Shown here: in pieces, positions 29,991 through 41,481 of the stretch
Numbering within the stretch: the stretch's first letter is position 1
How the letters are laid out: each line of letters begins with the position of its first letter
NCBI GenBank assembly: GCA_029448655.1
Contig: JACCLO010000016.1
Location: forward strand, 310,001-374,000
Length of the DNA stretch: 64,000 nucleotides
Origin: Wolfiporia cocos
Taxonomy: Eukaryota > Basidiomycota > Agaricomycetes > Polyporales > Phaeolaceae
Direction of reading: 5' to 3'
Notes under the pieces: model-generated
What the model saw: the letters and a program-made list of their open reading frames with translations, nothing else
The model's database searches: none
What the model was told of the DNA's origin: nothing
Translations under genes and position numbers: made by a program

Positions 29991-30608
29991 GACTGGGCTT
30001 CGATATTCTCGGATCCGATCACACTCGTCCCGATAGTATCTGATGTGGCGCGGAATAGATTTGTAGCTATAGAGATTACCTGTATATTCTTTCGTCGGCG
30101 TGTCGCACAAAATAACGTGTCCATACACACCAGAGGTTTTCGGGCGGGCAGACTCATGTATTCCGGTACGTTGTGACCACCGATATTGATTGAGCTCCGG
30201 GGTCTTGACAGCCATAGCTTCTCGCTCTCATCTCAGTGACTCAGCGATCGCAACTCAAACTGATTAGACGGTATCTCATCCTCGTCTCCAGGGCCTTCGG
30301 CGATCCACCTCTGTGAGTGCCACCTCTGTGAGTACCACCTCGTGCAGGAACGAGATAGACAACATCATCAGACAAAGCCGTGAGTTGATGAACGATACGT
30401 CTCATTTGAATGGTAATTCACATGGTCTATCTTTGCTGTAGTCCCCGGATACCTCAGCTGACTGCTCAGGAAGGCTGTAAGGGATGTTCCGAGACTTTGA
30501 ATTTGTAGCATAAAAGCGGTTTTCTATTTTCCGAGGCTCCTAGCATCGCCCGCTGGCTTCATACTTTGCTAAAAGCAAGCTGTCTTTCGTATCGACGAAT
30601 AGCATACG
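29991..30608. other. Intergenic, duplicated at 37373-38275
   Basis: No gene is seen. The same landmarks occur in both intervals: 'gcggaatagatttgtagct', 'cataaaagcggtttt' and 'catcgcccg'. This shows that the OYE 3' end and the DUF6534 gene were duplicated as one unit. The right part should contain the promoter of the DUF6534 gene. Confidence 0.7.
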
Positions 30609-32363
30609 ATGCAGGTATCGGAACGCACGATCATGATGTGAGCATATATTTGCTGCTATCTGCGTTCTGTCAAGCTAAGTGCTTGTCTTTCACAGACTGG
30701 GGCCCCAAGTCAGTTGACAATATTCCTGGTACAAGGAAAAGTCGCTCTAATGCATACCGCTACTCAAGCTCATGGGCTTCCTGTTCAACTGGGGACTTCA
30801 GGGAGCACTGACTGTCCAAGTCTGTAAGGGACATCATGGCTCGAAACGTTAGACAACATCATCAAGCTGTCGTTTCAGATTATTATCATCTCTATTCTTT
30901 CAAAGACTCACCTATTCTCCGATGCGCTGGTACGTCATTTATCCACTGACATATCCAATTTCCGCTTACTCAATTATCGGCTTGCTGACTCTGACTCTCA
31001 GTGTATGCGATCTGCATGTACGAGTGGCTTCAAACCGCACTCCTAACTGCGGACACCTTCGCTCTGATATACAACTACGGCGATCCGGTGAATCTTATCC
31101 CAACGAACTATCGCTTCGCGTGGTTCAGCGTGTATCTGATGTCCGCGGTCGAATCGGCTGCGGTGCAAACGTATTTTGCGTGGAGGATCTACAGGCTCTC
31201 TAGATCGAGAGTGCTGGCCGGTATTATTGTCCTGGTATGTTTCAATTTTCAGTCGAGGAGATAAAGTACGAAGCCATATTACATAGCTCGCAACAGCCCA
31301 AATGACTGCGGGAATTCTGGGCTCTGTGAGCCTGAAGGTTGTTATCTAAATTGGTCAGTGATATCAGTGAACGGTTCACTAACAGAAGTCAAGATGTTAC
31401 ACGATTCATGGTCGGTGCCGAAGGTGATGTGGTATGATCTGTCTGTCCTGGTGGGTATAACACGGACAAACTCTTCTATGTCATCTGAAAATCATGATAG
31501 GTGTGGCTTGCAGGAAGTACTATGGTAGATGTCATGATTGCGACGTCAATGGTTGCGATCGTCAGTCACATCTCAATACCTACTGCTGAATATATCATTA
31601 AATTACTGACAGCTACGCAAATCAAAGACGGGATATCATCGCACTGACGTTCTCGTTGATCGTCTCATAACTATGGTCGTTGAAACTGGATGTTTAACCG
31701 GTATGTTATGTTGTGTCTTCAGATATGGGAAGACCGGCTGAGGTGCGCGGCGCGTAGCTAGTGTCGCCGTGCTGACTCTCGCACTTTTCGTTGGAAAGAA
31801 GGTATCTATGATGCAAGGCCACTAAATTTCGTAATAAATCATGCTTTTCAGGAAACAGACTTGAGCGCATGCCCGTACGCCATATATTACACGCTAATAA
31901 CTGCTTCTGAACACTTTTCATAGCATGTTGATGATACCTAAACTGTAAGCCGTGGCATCTGTTTCTTACTCAATGACATTTTGGGAGGACAGATACGCCA
32001 ATACCGTCCTCATGAGCTTCAATAATAGAACGTTCATGTCGCGGAGTACAGACGAGTATGACTTCGCTACTTCCTCACGCATGAGGTTCACAGGCAGCCA
32101 TCCTGTTGTCTCGACCATCGCGATGTGCGAGAGATCTGGAAGTGGCGCTGCGCTACATAGTCCGATTGTCGTGACTATGTTACGAGAGAGGTGTACAGAT
32201 GCTCTCCCAGAGGTATGTCAAGCTTCACACTCTGTACAACTCATATCAGTATCCTTACAAGTCAATATTCAAGAAAGAAGAAACCCATCGCTCAGTCAAT
32301 CGGCCTGTGGATGTCCATGATTTTGCATCTTACGCAGATATTGTACCCACATTACCATCCTAA
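30609..32363 (+). CDS. DUF6534-family integral membrane protein, intact copy
   Basis: Proposed exons: 30609-30614, 30696-30728, 30769-30823, 30879-30929, 31002-31234, 31287-31337, 31394-31450, 31501-31560, 31613-31700, 31758-31801, 31852-31874, 31924-31944, 31993-32212 and 32274-32363. They sum to 343 residues. The order FNWGLQGALTVQV, YEWLQTALLTAD, FAWRIYRL, VWLAGSTMVDVMIA, RLITMVVETGCLT and LYANTVLMSFNNR is that of Agaricomycete DUF6534 proteins, which have about six or seven membrane helices and no known function. The first two exons rest only on splice signals shared with the copy at 38276. Several exons are very short (6, 21, 23 nt), which is usual for this family. Confidence 0.85.
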
Positions 32364-33289
32364 TGTTGAGTATACATTTATTCAGACTAATGAGAGAGCG
32401 TATTATCTTGCATAGCATCCCAGATATATTTGCTGCTAATAACCAGCTCAATGGCTCAACCTTTGTCTCCTACCCACTTGCATCCCTTCTCTGGCTCATA
32501 CATCACTGGCACTCACCATTGATCTGCATGCTGAAGATAAATGGCTGAGGTATGTACATTCCTTTTTCCCGCCTATATAACGACTTTTGCGCATGAACCA
32601 CCGCTACCGCGCCAATCGTGCCCCAGAAACCAGCGGCACTGCGCGCTATTTCCACACTGCGTACCACTTTCAAATCTGGGCACTGGATGCGTCTAAAAAC
32701 GAAGGAGATGCTACAAATTGTCCGTCCATGTAAGAGTCCTTAGACATCATGCATTATGTCTGATCAGTATATAATAATCACTGGTCATAATTTTCGATTT
32801 TCTGGCAGTTTCTACTGAGGCTCGGAACCCTGCCACATGGAATAGATGTGAAAGTGAAACTGGAACTTGTTCGCAACCAAGTGCTGCGACATCGCCCAAA
32901 CTGTATCATGTTGCAGAAAATACCACATGAGAATTGTTCTCACGATTTTCTTTGTGAAGCAATATTCCTATCAATTCGATATATCCTGGGCTCGCTTAAG
33001 ATGATCGCTATCTATTAGATGAAATGCTATTGTGTGAGAGATCGATTCGACTCGTATAGCCTCTTTACGGATGTTATGGTACATGACCAGTATTGCATTT
33101 CAGATATAGCCGGCCATTGGAGAACGCCGGTGGGAAAGTACTTCTAATAGCCTTACAGCATCTCAAGGGTGCGTGTTGTATCACTCCTCTTGCTTGTGGC
33201 TCATCCTGTCACTGCTGCCACTATCGCGAAGCGCAATGTGCGTGTCCCAAACATCTTATCGGTTTCGTAGTGTGATTAAGCTGAAGATG
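32364..33289. other. Duplicated downstream flank, no gene seen
   Basis: Shares blocks with about 40010-40490 (for example 'gctcggaaccct', 'cacatggaat' and 'atgtgaaagtga'), marking the right side of the duplicated OYE-DUF6534 unit. No convincing reading frame. Confidence 0.6.
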
Positions 33290-33548
33290 GCATCGCTTCA
33301 GACTGGGTCCACAGGTTAGTTGACACCAAGCTCAGGAACAGCTCGAGCAAAGTTCTTGACACACGCTACAACCTAAGACACACACCCGGGGGAAGGGGGC
33401 TCACACAAAGGCGCCTTCCTGGTGTAGAGTTTAGTCAACTATCTTAATCTGCCAACTGCCCTTCGCTTAAGAAATCGCAGTTGCGAGCTAGGTTTGCACA
33501 CAGATTAATCTGCTAGCGGCGGCAGATTAATCTACTGTAACAATAAAA

Positions 33549-33635
33549 TGGTACATCCAGGATTTGAACCAAGGATCTTAGCATGGATGAGAATAAGAGC
33601 ATCGCAGCATAATTAGCCAACTGAGCCATAGTGAC
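33549..33635 (-). other. tRNA-like module, left arm
   Basis: On the minus strand, box A is TGGCTCAGTTGG (33617-33628) and box B is GGTTCAAATCC (33560-33570), with ACCAT after it. The arms that should form the acceptor and D stems do not pair, so it is not a working tRNA gene, but it could bind TFIIIC. Confidence 0.6.
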
Positions 33636-33912
33636 AACAGTTACCATTGACCAATCAAGAAATATATAACGCAAATTTTACACACAATTTCCGCAAATCA
33701 TCAAGGCAACTAACTGCTACAACAAGCATAAAAAAACAATGATAGTGGTAGCTTGTTTTACCATGCCTGACCTGGAGCAATTCACAATGGGAAAGTTGAA
33801 TACACTGGAATCACAGGTCTTTAGAGGCAGATTCATTTGTATTTGTGTTAAACTGCGAAAATGAAGTTTACAAAATCCTCTATATATTTCTTAAAAGTGC
33901 AAAGACACTAGT

Positions 33913-34000
33913 TGCACTGTAGCTCAGTTGGCTAATGTATGCTGCGATGCTCTTATTCTCATCCATGCTAAGGTCCTTGGTTCGAATCCTGGATGTACCA
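33913..34000 (+). other. tRNA-like module, right arm
   Basis: Box A is TAGCTCAGTTGG (33920-33931) and box B is GGTTCGAATCC (33979-33989), about 48 nt apart, followed by GTACCA. The T stem has a mismatch, and the acceptor and D stems do not form. It is therefore a tRNA-derived (SINE-like) promoter rather than a tRNA. It points outward, as does its partner in the left arm. Confidence 0.6.
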
Positions 34001-34646
34001 TTTTATTGTCACAGTAGATTAATCTGCCACAGCTAGCAGATTAATCTGTGTGCAAACCTAGCTCGCAACTGCGATTTCTTAAGTGAAGGGCAGTTGGCAG
34101 ATTAAGATAATTGACTGAAGTCCCTCTCCTGGTCCAGGGCATCTCAGGCTGAAGAGGCCAAGACAAGTCTGGGGTTTGCCCAAGACTGTCGGCCCATTAT
34201 ATAGACTCTATCTACTGTTTGTACATGTTATGCTGTATGGCCAGTAAGGGCATTGGCACAAGCTGATTGGTCTAGCTACGGGGCCAGTATAGTATCAGAG
34301 TGCAGGAGCATCTGTGATGTATGTCCATGGCGACATAGCAGGTACAGCCCAGATTGGAGTGGGTTACCAATCTGTCGGGCATTCTCATCGACCGGGGGGT
34401 TGCCAGTAATGGCAGTTTGTAAAGTCTGTCAATTGGGGTTCCTAGCATGATCGGGACCGATGCCAGTAATGGTGGGGTTAGCGATCCGTGATCAGTGATG
34501 TAGCTAGTGATCGAGGACTGGCTGGTAATGGCCTTGGGTGATGCAGGGTGATCGAGCATGATCAGCTGCAATTGGTGACGTCGTAGGTACTGCCCGTAGT
34601 CGGTGTTCATAGACTAGGGCTCTGTGGAGTTTGAGGCCATCTATTA

Positions 34647-35274
34647 GTGATGTGCCAGCCCGGCCTGGCCTGAAAGCCCCCGGCTTTGGCCTGGCTTTGG
34701 ATGGCCTTGGCTTTTCAAAACCTCAGGCCGGGCCCCCATTGACGGCCCAGGGCTTGGCCCAGCCCGGCCTGGGGCTTGCCCAGGGCCTGGCACTGTGAGG
34801 ATGATCATCACTGTAGCTACACAAACTCATAACATACCTTCTCCAACTATCTTCTGACAAAGCCAAGCTCCAGTATCTTCAATAATTATAGTGTGAAAAC
34901 ATCATTTCACCGGCACGGTGCTCTGTGGTGCACCTTCCAAATGGGGCATCGTATAGGTGCCCAAAAGTGAGCGACAGGCTTCAGCACCAAGAATTCAATC
35001 CATGGGACTATCCTCTTGCTTGAATTTAAAAATATAGACATACTACATTGGAATATGGCATACTGCTACTATATATATCCTTATATCATAGTTACTAGAC
35101 ATTATATCTGTTAGAGCTTTCAGGCCCGGGGCTCACGGCTTGGCCTGGCCTGGCTTGAGACACAAGCCGGGCCCTGGGCCATCTCAAGCTGTGGTGTAGG
35201 GCCCGGCCTGGCCTGGCCCAAGTAGGGCTTGGCCCAGCCTGGCCTATGGCCCAAAGCCAGGCCTGGCACATCAC
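34647..35274. mobile_element. GC-rich MITE, copy 1 (628 bp, TA target)
   Basis: The ends are GTGATGTGCC and its exact inverse GGCACATCAC, flanked by TA on both sides. Next to the ends are long runs of 'ggcccggcctgg' type. The middle is AT-richer. TA targets point to mobilisation by a Tc1/mariner-type transposase. It sits inside LTR B copy 2. Confidence 0.88.
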
Positions 35275-36040
35275 TACCGTCCGTAGGCCATTGTCCTTAT
35301 CGTACATAGTCTGTGCCAGTAATGGCGAATAGTGCGTGGCCCATAATGACCATGTAGCTGGTAATGGCTGTGGTTTGTAGAGATGGGAGGTGTTGGTGAT
35401 GGTTGGTTGGGTGGACGTGGGATGGTAGTCCTAGCCAGAGGTCTCAAGTGGTTCTGCCATGGTATAGCAAGTCGAGGTGGTGTGAGCTGATGATTCGTGG
35501 GGTGTCCTGACAGTGTGTGGTTAGGGGTGCTGTCTGGTTCACTGTGCTCTGCCATACTCATGTGGCTTTGTGACTAGGCTTTAGGCTGGGTGGATGGATT
35601 GGTGGTCTGGGACTAGGGTTCTAGGTGTGGCTGGTGATGCTGGTGGCTAGTGCCCAGGGTGGCTCATATGTAGGGCTTGGATCTAGCTGAGGCATCAGGT
35701 TCCAGCTTCAGGGGTGCTCTTGGTGATCAGAAAAGGTACTGTGCCTAAAGGTTTGAAATATGCTTGTGACAGTTCTCAACCATGATCACCTTGGTAGTGT
35801 ATGGGCTTCCTATAAAACTGGGTCTTATAGGGAGCCATTACTGTTCATGTTTGTGGGATGGCTTCAAACCCACTGAATCGATGATGATCTGCTATGTATA
35901 ATGCACCAGGCTTCAGAATCTTTCCCGATATTATCATGACTCCTCACCAAAATCATATGTGTCATTCGTGTACGAGTGTATTCAGACTATACTCCTGACA
36001 GTGGGTGCCATAAATATTATCTGCTATGGCTTCGAAAGTA

Positions 36041-36651
36041 GTGATGTGCTGGGCCCGGCCCGGCCCAAAAGCCCCGGCTTCGGCCTGGCTTTGGACGGCC
36101 CACGGCTTTCCAAATCCTCAGGCCGGGCCTCCACTGACGGCTCACGGCTTGGCCCGGCCTGGGCCGGGGCCGAGCCGGGGCCTACCACTGCTAGAATAGT
36201 CATCACTATAGCTTCAAAAGTTTAGTGTACACCATTATCAGCTGTCCCTTGGTGAAAAAGAACGCTGAGGCCTACAGTTTATAGAAGGATTAATTAACCT
36301 TCCACCGGTGCGGCGTTCAGTAGCGCACCTGCCATATGGGGTATCGTATAGGCGCCCAACGGTGCACGGCAGGCTTCAACGTTAAAGATTTGACTTAGGG
36401 GCCTTTTCTGTGGTTTGAAAGAAACACAGAAGCACTACATTGGATTTGAGCATATTGCTACCATGTACAATCTTCTATTGTAATTGCTGGACATTGTATC
36501 CATTAGGGTCACCAGGCCGGGGCTCAACGGCTCGGCCCGGCTCGGCCTGAGACACAAGCCGGGCCCTGGGCCGTAAAGCCCGGCTTGGCCCGGCCCAAGT
36601 AGGGCTCGGCCCGGCCCGGATCACGGCCCAAAGCCGGGCCTGGCACATCAC
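36041..36651. mobile_element. GC-rich MITE, copy 2 (611 bp, TA target)
   Basis: The same family as 34647-35274: it begins GTGATGTGC, ends GCACATCAC, and is flanked by TA (36039-36040 and 36652-36653). Both copies share the interior order of a CG-rich arm, a 'ttcaccggcacgg/cttccaccggtgcgg'-like block and a CG-rich arm. It interrupts the shattered DUF6534 copy. Confidence 0.88.
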
Positions 36652-37196
36652 TATTCGAAAGCGAGACAGATGTTATCATGCTCCTGTGAAAATCGCTCAG
36701 CAAGGCCTGACTTCCGGTACTAGAATCGAGGGACCAGTTGGTACAAACTGCCAGTGAGCCTCAACGCTCCGTCCGGCCTATATATTCATGGACTACCGCT
36801 AGCTTGCCCATCGCCGCGCCATCCTGCGCCCTGGCAACGCCGCAGACCACAAATTACAACAGCTCCTGCATTATCGTTTCGCCAGGCTCAGCGTGCTTTT
36901 GATGTCTGCGGCCGAGTCGAAATTGGTGCAAACTTTCTTCGTCTGGCGGGTATTCAGATTTCAAATTTGAAGTCCCTAGCCAGTCTGATTGCTTTGATAC
37001 ATTAATCCTATGCATGATCATGAGCGATTTGACGGTCGTGGTTCGATTTACTACAGATGTCTGCTAAACTTATATAATTCTCGTGTTTGTTAAGACAAAA
37101 CGTCAGGACAAAACGAGAATCTGATAGCGGAGCTAGAATACGTACGACATTTCACTTGGCAGATTCGAGGAGCTCATATTGTAGCCGTAGTCTCGA

Positions 37197-37372
37197 TTGG
37201 ATGTTCTGGTAGCGCACATGCCACTCGGAGCACCCAGGCGGGATCTAAAAACGGAAGACAGGTTCGCCGAGAAGCTCGGCGTGGACGTCCCTATTGAGCA
37301 CCAGATCAAATGGGGTTTCATAGGACATGGCAACGTTAAAGGTGCGCACCACGGATCACAGAAGAACCATGA
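37197..37372 (+). pseudogene. 3' fragment of the OYE-type gene
   Basis: Reads FAEKLGVDVPIEHQIKWGF and GHGNVKGAHHG, matching the last exon of the intact enzyme (FAEELGVDITVAHQIEWGF). Only the last exon is recognisable, and the segment before the FAEKLGVD block differs. The sequence after it continues to match the intact copy's downstream region, so this is the edge of a duplication, not a gene. Confidence 0.88.
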
Positions 37373-38275
37373 GGCCGGCTTTCGACGTTCTTGGATTTGA
37401 TCATACCATATGCGCCCGTCCCGATATCTGATGTGCCGCGGAATAGATTTGTAGCTAAGGAGATTGCCTGTAATCCAATTCGTCAGTGTGCCGCATAGAG
37501 TAACGTTACCATGCGCACTAGGGATCTTCGGAGGGGTAGACTCAAGTAAGATCCGTTGTACTGATGTTGATTACATCCACTTCGATTGCAAGTGATACTG
37601 CATGTTTCTAGACTGCGTCTATAAAAAGGGGATTCCCTAATCTGTGTGCAGGGTCACTGCGGCAATATTCACAGCTGCAGGAGGTGCCATTTCCAGCGAG
37701 CTCTGATATCTTGGTTCCAACCGGCGCTTACCATGACTGCAAAATTTCTCTACTGACAGGTAGTCTCAGCTGCTGAGCGCTAGGGTTTATTGGGCTGCAC
37801 GGTCCGCACCGTAAACATCGGGAGATCTAGATTCCCTTTTTGTTGACGTGGTCCAGAAAAGCGCGCTTTGTCACTTTTATCTAAAATGGGTGTAACGCGA
37901 GGTCTGAACAGACATTTCTTGCTCTCGATTTAGCAATTGGCGTTCGCTTCTCCGGTTGCATATATACGGGCTTTCGGTGACCCACTTCTGTGAGATGTGT
38001 CATCTTGAGGCAGTCAACATTACAATCAGTCGACGCCAGCAGTTGAGATGTTGACCTTGAACACGTTGAGCGCTGAACAGATGAACCACACGCCTCGTTT
38101 GGATGGTATCTTCACATCTGTCTTCGCGGTAGTCCTTGTATAGTAGCTGACTTTTCAGGTCCTAAACCTTGTGGCATAAAAGCGGTTTTGTAAACCACGA
38201 AGCTCCTGACATCGCCCGTGCTCTGGATTCACTCTTTGCTACAATTTAGTTCGTGCTCGTATCGACGCGTGCGCG

Positions 38276-39867
38276 ATGCAGGTATCTGAGCGCACGGTCA
38301 TGATGTAGGTATCTGCTCGCTGCTATCTGTGTTTTGTCGAGCTTATTGTGTGACTATTAAAGATTGGGACCCCAAGTCAGTTGACAGTATTCTTTGTTCA
38401 AGTAAGAATCGCTCTGATGCATATTGCTACTCAAGCTCTTGGGTTTCATGTTCAACTGGGGGCTACAAGGTGCATTGACTGTCCAAATCTGTAAGGACAT
38501 CGTGACCCGATATGTTGGACAGTGCCAACAGGCTCTCATTTCAGATTGTTATCATCTCTTAACATCCAATGACTCGCCCTATCGTCGCTGTGCTGGTACA
38601 GCAGCTCTCCATTGATATTTTCAACTTGTTCGTACTGACTGAATGACTCTCAGTGTATACAATCTGCATGTACGAGTGGCTTCAAACCGCACTCCTAACT
38701 GCGGACGCCTTCACTCTGATATACGCCTACGGCGACGCGGTAAATCTGATTCCAACGAGCTATCGCTTCGCGTGGTTCAGCGTGTATCTGATGTCTGCAG
38801 TCGAGTCGGCCGCGGTCCAAACGTATTTTGCATGGAGGATCTACAGGCTCTCTGGATCACAAATACTGGCCGGTATCATTGTCTTGGTTTGTGTTATTTT
38901 GTTTCTTGAGCTGAGGAGATAAAACACTAAGCCATAATTCATAGCTAGCAACAGCCCAAATGACTACAGGAATTCTGGGCTCTGTGAACCTGAAGGTTGT
39001 TATCTTGATCGGTTCATGAGACACATTTACTAACAGAGGTCTAGATATCACACATTGCATTGTGGATGCCTAAGGTGACGTCTTTTGATACGCTTGTTCT
39101 GGTGGGTATATCCATGGATAAGATCTTCTAAGTCACTAAACTACGTGATAGCTATGGCTAGTAGGGAGTACTATGGTGGATGTCATGATCGCGGCCTCAA
39201 TGGTTGTAATTGTCAGTCACATCCACATGCTCCGTTACATTTGGCGCTCAAACTACTGACAGCTACGCAAAGCGAAGACGGGATATCGTCGCACTGACAT
39301 TCTCGTTGATCGCCTTATCACCATGGTCGTTGAGACCGGATGTTTAACAGGTATGATGTAACCTCGATAATCATATAACCAACTGAAGTGTGCGGAGTGT
39401 AGCTGGTGTTGCCGTACTGACACTCGCGCTTTTGATTGGAAAGAAGGTATCTACTATAAGAAATCGTGAAGTCCAGTACTGAATGTTGCTGATCAGGATA
39501 CAGACTTGAGCGCATGCCCGTACGTCATTCATTGCACATTATGAAGGACTGTTTCTGAACGCTTCTCATAGCTTGCTGATGATCCCCAAACTGTAAATCA
39601 TTGCATCTGTTGGCATCTATATTTCTCAATGACATCTTGGAGGACAGTTACGCCAACACCGTCCTCATGAGCTTCAATAATAGAACGTTCGTGTCGCGGA
39701 GTACAGACGAGTATAACTTAGCTACTTCCTCACCCTTGAGGTTCACAGGCAGCCATCCTGCTGTCTCGACCATCGCGATGTGCGAGAGATCTGGAAGTGG
39801 CGCTGCGCTACATAGTCCGATTGTCGTGACTATGTTACGAGAGAGGTGTACAGATGCTCTCCCGTAG
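38276..39867 (+). CDS. DUF6534-family membrane protein, copy with premature stop
   Basis: The exon-intron layout is that of the gene at 30609: exons 38276-38281, 38363-38395, 38436-38490, 38545-38595, 38654-38886, 38945-38995, 39045-39101, 39152-39211, 39263-39350, 39403-39446, 39497-39519, 39572-39592 and 39648-39867, each of identical length to its partner. In the intact copy the 220-nt exon ends with GAG just before the donor; here that codon is TAG (39865-39867). The protein is thus 313 residues and lacks the last 30. The final exon (39920-40009) is still open. It could be functional without its tail, or newly dying. Confidence 0.82.
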
Positions 39868-40489
39868 GTATGTAAAACTCAATGATCTATACCAATATCC
39901 TTACATATCAATATTCAAGAAAGAAGAAGCCCGGTGCTCAGTCGATCGGCCTGTGGATGTTGACAGTGATGCATCTTACGCAGATATTGTACCCACAATA
40001 CCATTCTAATGTTAAATATACATTTATTCAGGCTAATGAGAGGGCGTATTATCTTAGTGCAACATGACATCCCGGCTATACTCATCCATCACTCGCCACT
40101 GACCTACCTCAATTTCAAGTTCTCATCTGCCTCAATGTCCCTGCGTCTTCTCTATTACATATGTAGATGCATGGCATATGAGATTAGTGGAAAGGAATCT
40201 TCCATCTGAGCACCGACTGCGTCTGAAGAAGACGGACAGGAGATGCTCCAGATTACTTACTTAGGTGAGGGCCCTTAGATAATATTCACTGGTCAGATCT
40301 GTTTAATTCTCTGGAAACCTTCATCGATGCTCGGAACCCTATCACATGGAATAAATGTGAAAGTGACACTGTGGAACTTGCTCGGATGGCAATTGATACA
40401 GGATGTGCGACTTGTGTGCGATTACCAACACCAAGAACTTCATGAGGCGTAGTTAAACGATACGTTAATTCACGCGTCAATAGCGACCG

Positions 40490-40909
40490 CCGCCATGCTA
40501 ACTGGGGCTTCCACTATCGTCAAATCTGTAAGCAACATTATGAATTACATATTCCGAGCTGATTTTGTATTGAACAGACCGTAGATCCAATCGCATTTCC
40601 GTCAGTCTAATCGATATGCATACTTCAGGTTGAAACACCAACTATCAGCTAGAATAGATATGCGAACTCGGTGCTATGGGGCTCAACAACAGATCATTCA
40701 TACAGCGCACACCAGAGAACGACGACCCAATGTATCTGTCCGGAACGGACTGCCCTACTGGCCAGCACGCCATAGAGATGAGCAGCCCGCCACCAGACCG
40801 AGTGGCTCTGCAGGATAGCAATGTATTGACGATCACGCGCGCGTCTTGTGACAGGCATACCGATAACTTTCCAGGGTATGCACTATACAAAGTGTTATTT
40901 TGTCGGTAA
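40490..40909 (+). pseudogene. Remnant of a fifth DUF6534 gene
   Basis: About 40495-40535 resembles the FNWGLQ exon, and 40655-40909 resembles the last coding region (YANSVL, then a one-base deletion, then GLNNRSFIQRTPEND). The central exons are absent. The remaining tail ends with a stop at 40907-40909. Confidence 0.6.
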
Positions 40910-41481
40910 CGTAGGTCTTGTTTGTAGAGAACGAGTTCGATTTCGCTCAGACAAAACGAGGGTCCAACAGAACCAGTAGTAGAGTACGACATTTAACTTG
41001 GCCGACTCGAGGAGCTCATGTAGCCACCATGATCGATTCAGTTTCTGAAATGTCGAAACCGAAGATCTACTGTAATTCATACATCAGTAGCTACTGATTA
41101 TCACGCTTTTAGTGTTGGCATCCGTAGAAAATTTATACAAAGTCACTGTGAGAGCGAGGTCACCCAGTACAATCAACGTTATGTAACAACTTCGACACGA
41201 ACCGGGTGTGCCCAATTAGAATCAGCGTAGGGTTAGGGTCTTATACATTATGACCTGTTAGCTCATCACTTCTGCGTCACAGCTTTATAGCCAACATCAC
41301 AAAGACACATGCCATACGTATCCTCCCTAGGATTGGCTTTTGATGGGTACATGAGATATGTACATTTCAACTGACGTTTCATTGAGAAACGCCGGACTTG
41401 CAGAGGCCGAAACAAGAACTCTTCACCTGTAACTACCACAAAGGGACGCAAGACTAAACCACACGCGCTATGCAAACATAA
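40910..41481. other. Intergenic, no gene seen
   Basis: No domain-bearing frame. It contains TAGGGTTAGGG at 41228-41238, two telomere-type hexamers, too short to mean anything by itself. Confidence 0.6.

Larger units (their letters stand above)
33424..34126. mobile_element. 703-bp foldback element with tRNA-like modules in both arms
   Basis: Two arms of about 210 bp (from 33424 and up to 34126) are reverse complements at roughly 90% identity. They are flanked by a 7-bp duplication TCCTGGT (33417-33423 and 34127-34133). The undisturbed site is visible in LTR B copy 1 near 12430-12445. Each arm holds a tRNA-like sequence with box A and box B. The core (about 33690-33860) contains a 41-codon reading frame (33739-33864) with no known motif and AT-rich flanks. 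No transposase is present, so it must be moved by other machinery. I know of no named family like this. Confidence 0.85.
33357..35771 (-). mobile_element. Solo LTR, family B copy 2, carrying two further insertions
   Basis: On the plus strand it begins TGACACACGC and ends GTGACA, with perfect GTTCT duplications at 33352-33356 and 35772-35776. In reverse orientation it matches 11020-12501, and it lacks the family C insertion seen there. Removing the 703-bp foldback and the 628-bp MITE with their targets leaves about 1075 bp, in line with copy 1. Confidence 0.9.
33290..36990 (+). pseudogene. DUF6534 gene copy shattered by insertions
   Basis: Three pieces remain. The first (33290-33356) aligns with the second exon of the intact copy. 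The second (35772-36040) aligns with the FNWGLQ exon and the region up to the YEW exon. The third (36652-36990) includes a block reading LLMSAAESKLVQTFFVWRVF. Between them lie solo LTR B copy 2 (33357-35771, target GTTCT) and a MITE (36041-36651). Stops are present in the first piece. The distal half of the gene is missing. Confidence 0.8.

Noticed and set aside
33913..34000. Functional tRNA gene
   Set aside because: Boxes A and B are good, but acceptor, D and T stems do not form properly and a mirrored copy exists in the other arm of the same foldback.
41228..41238. Telomere repeat (TAGGGTTAGGG)
   Set aside because: Only two hexamers inside ordinary intergenic DNA, easily explained by chance.
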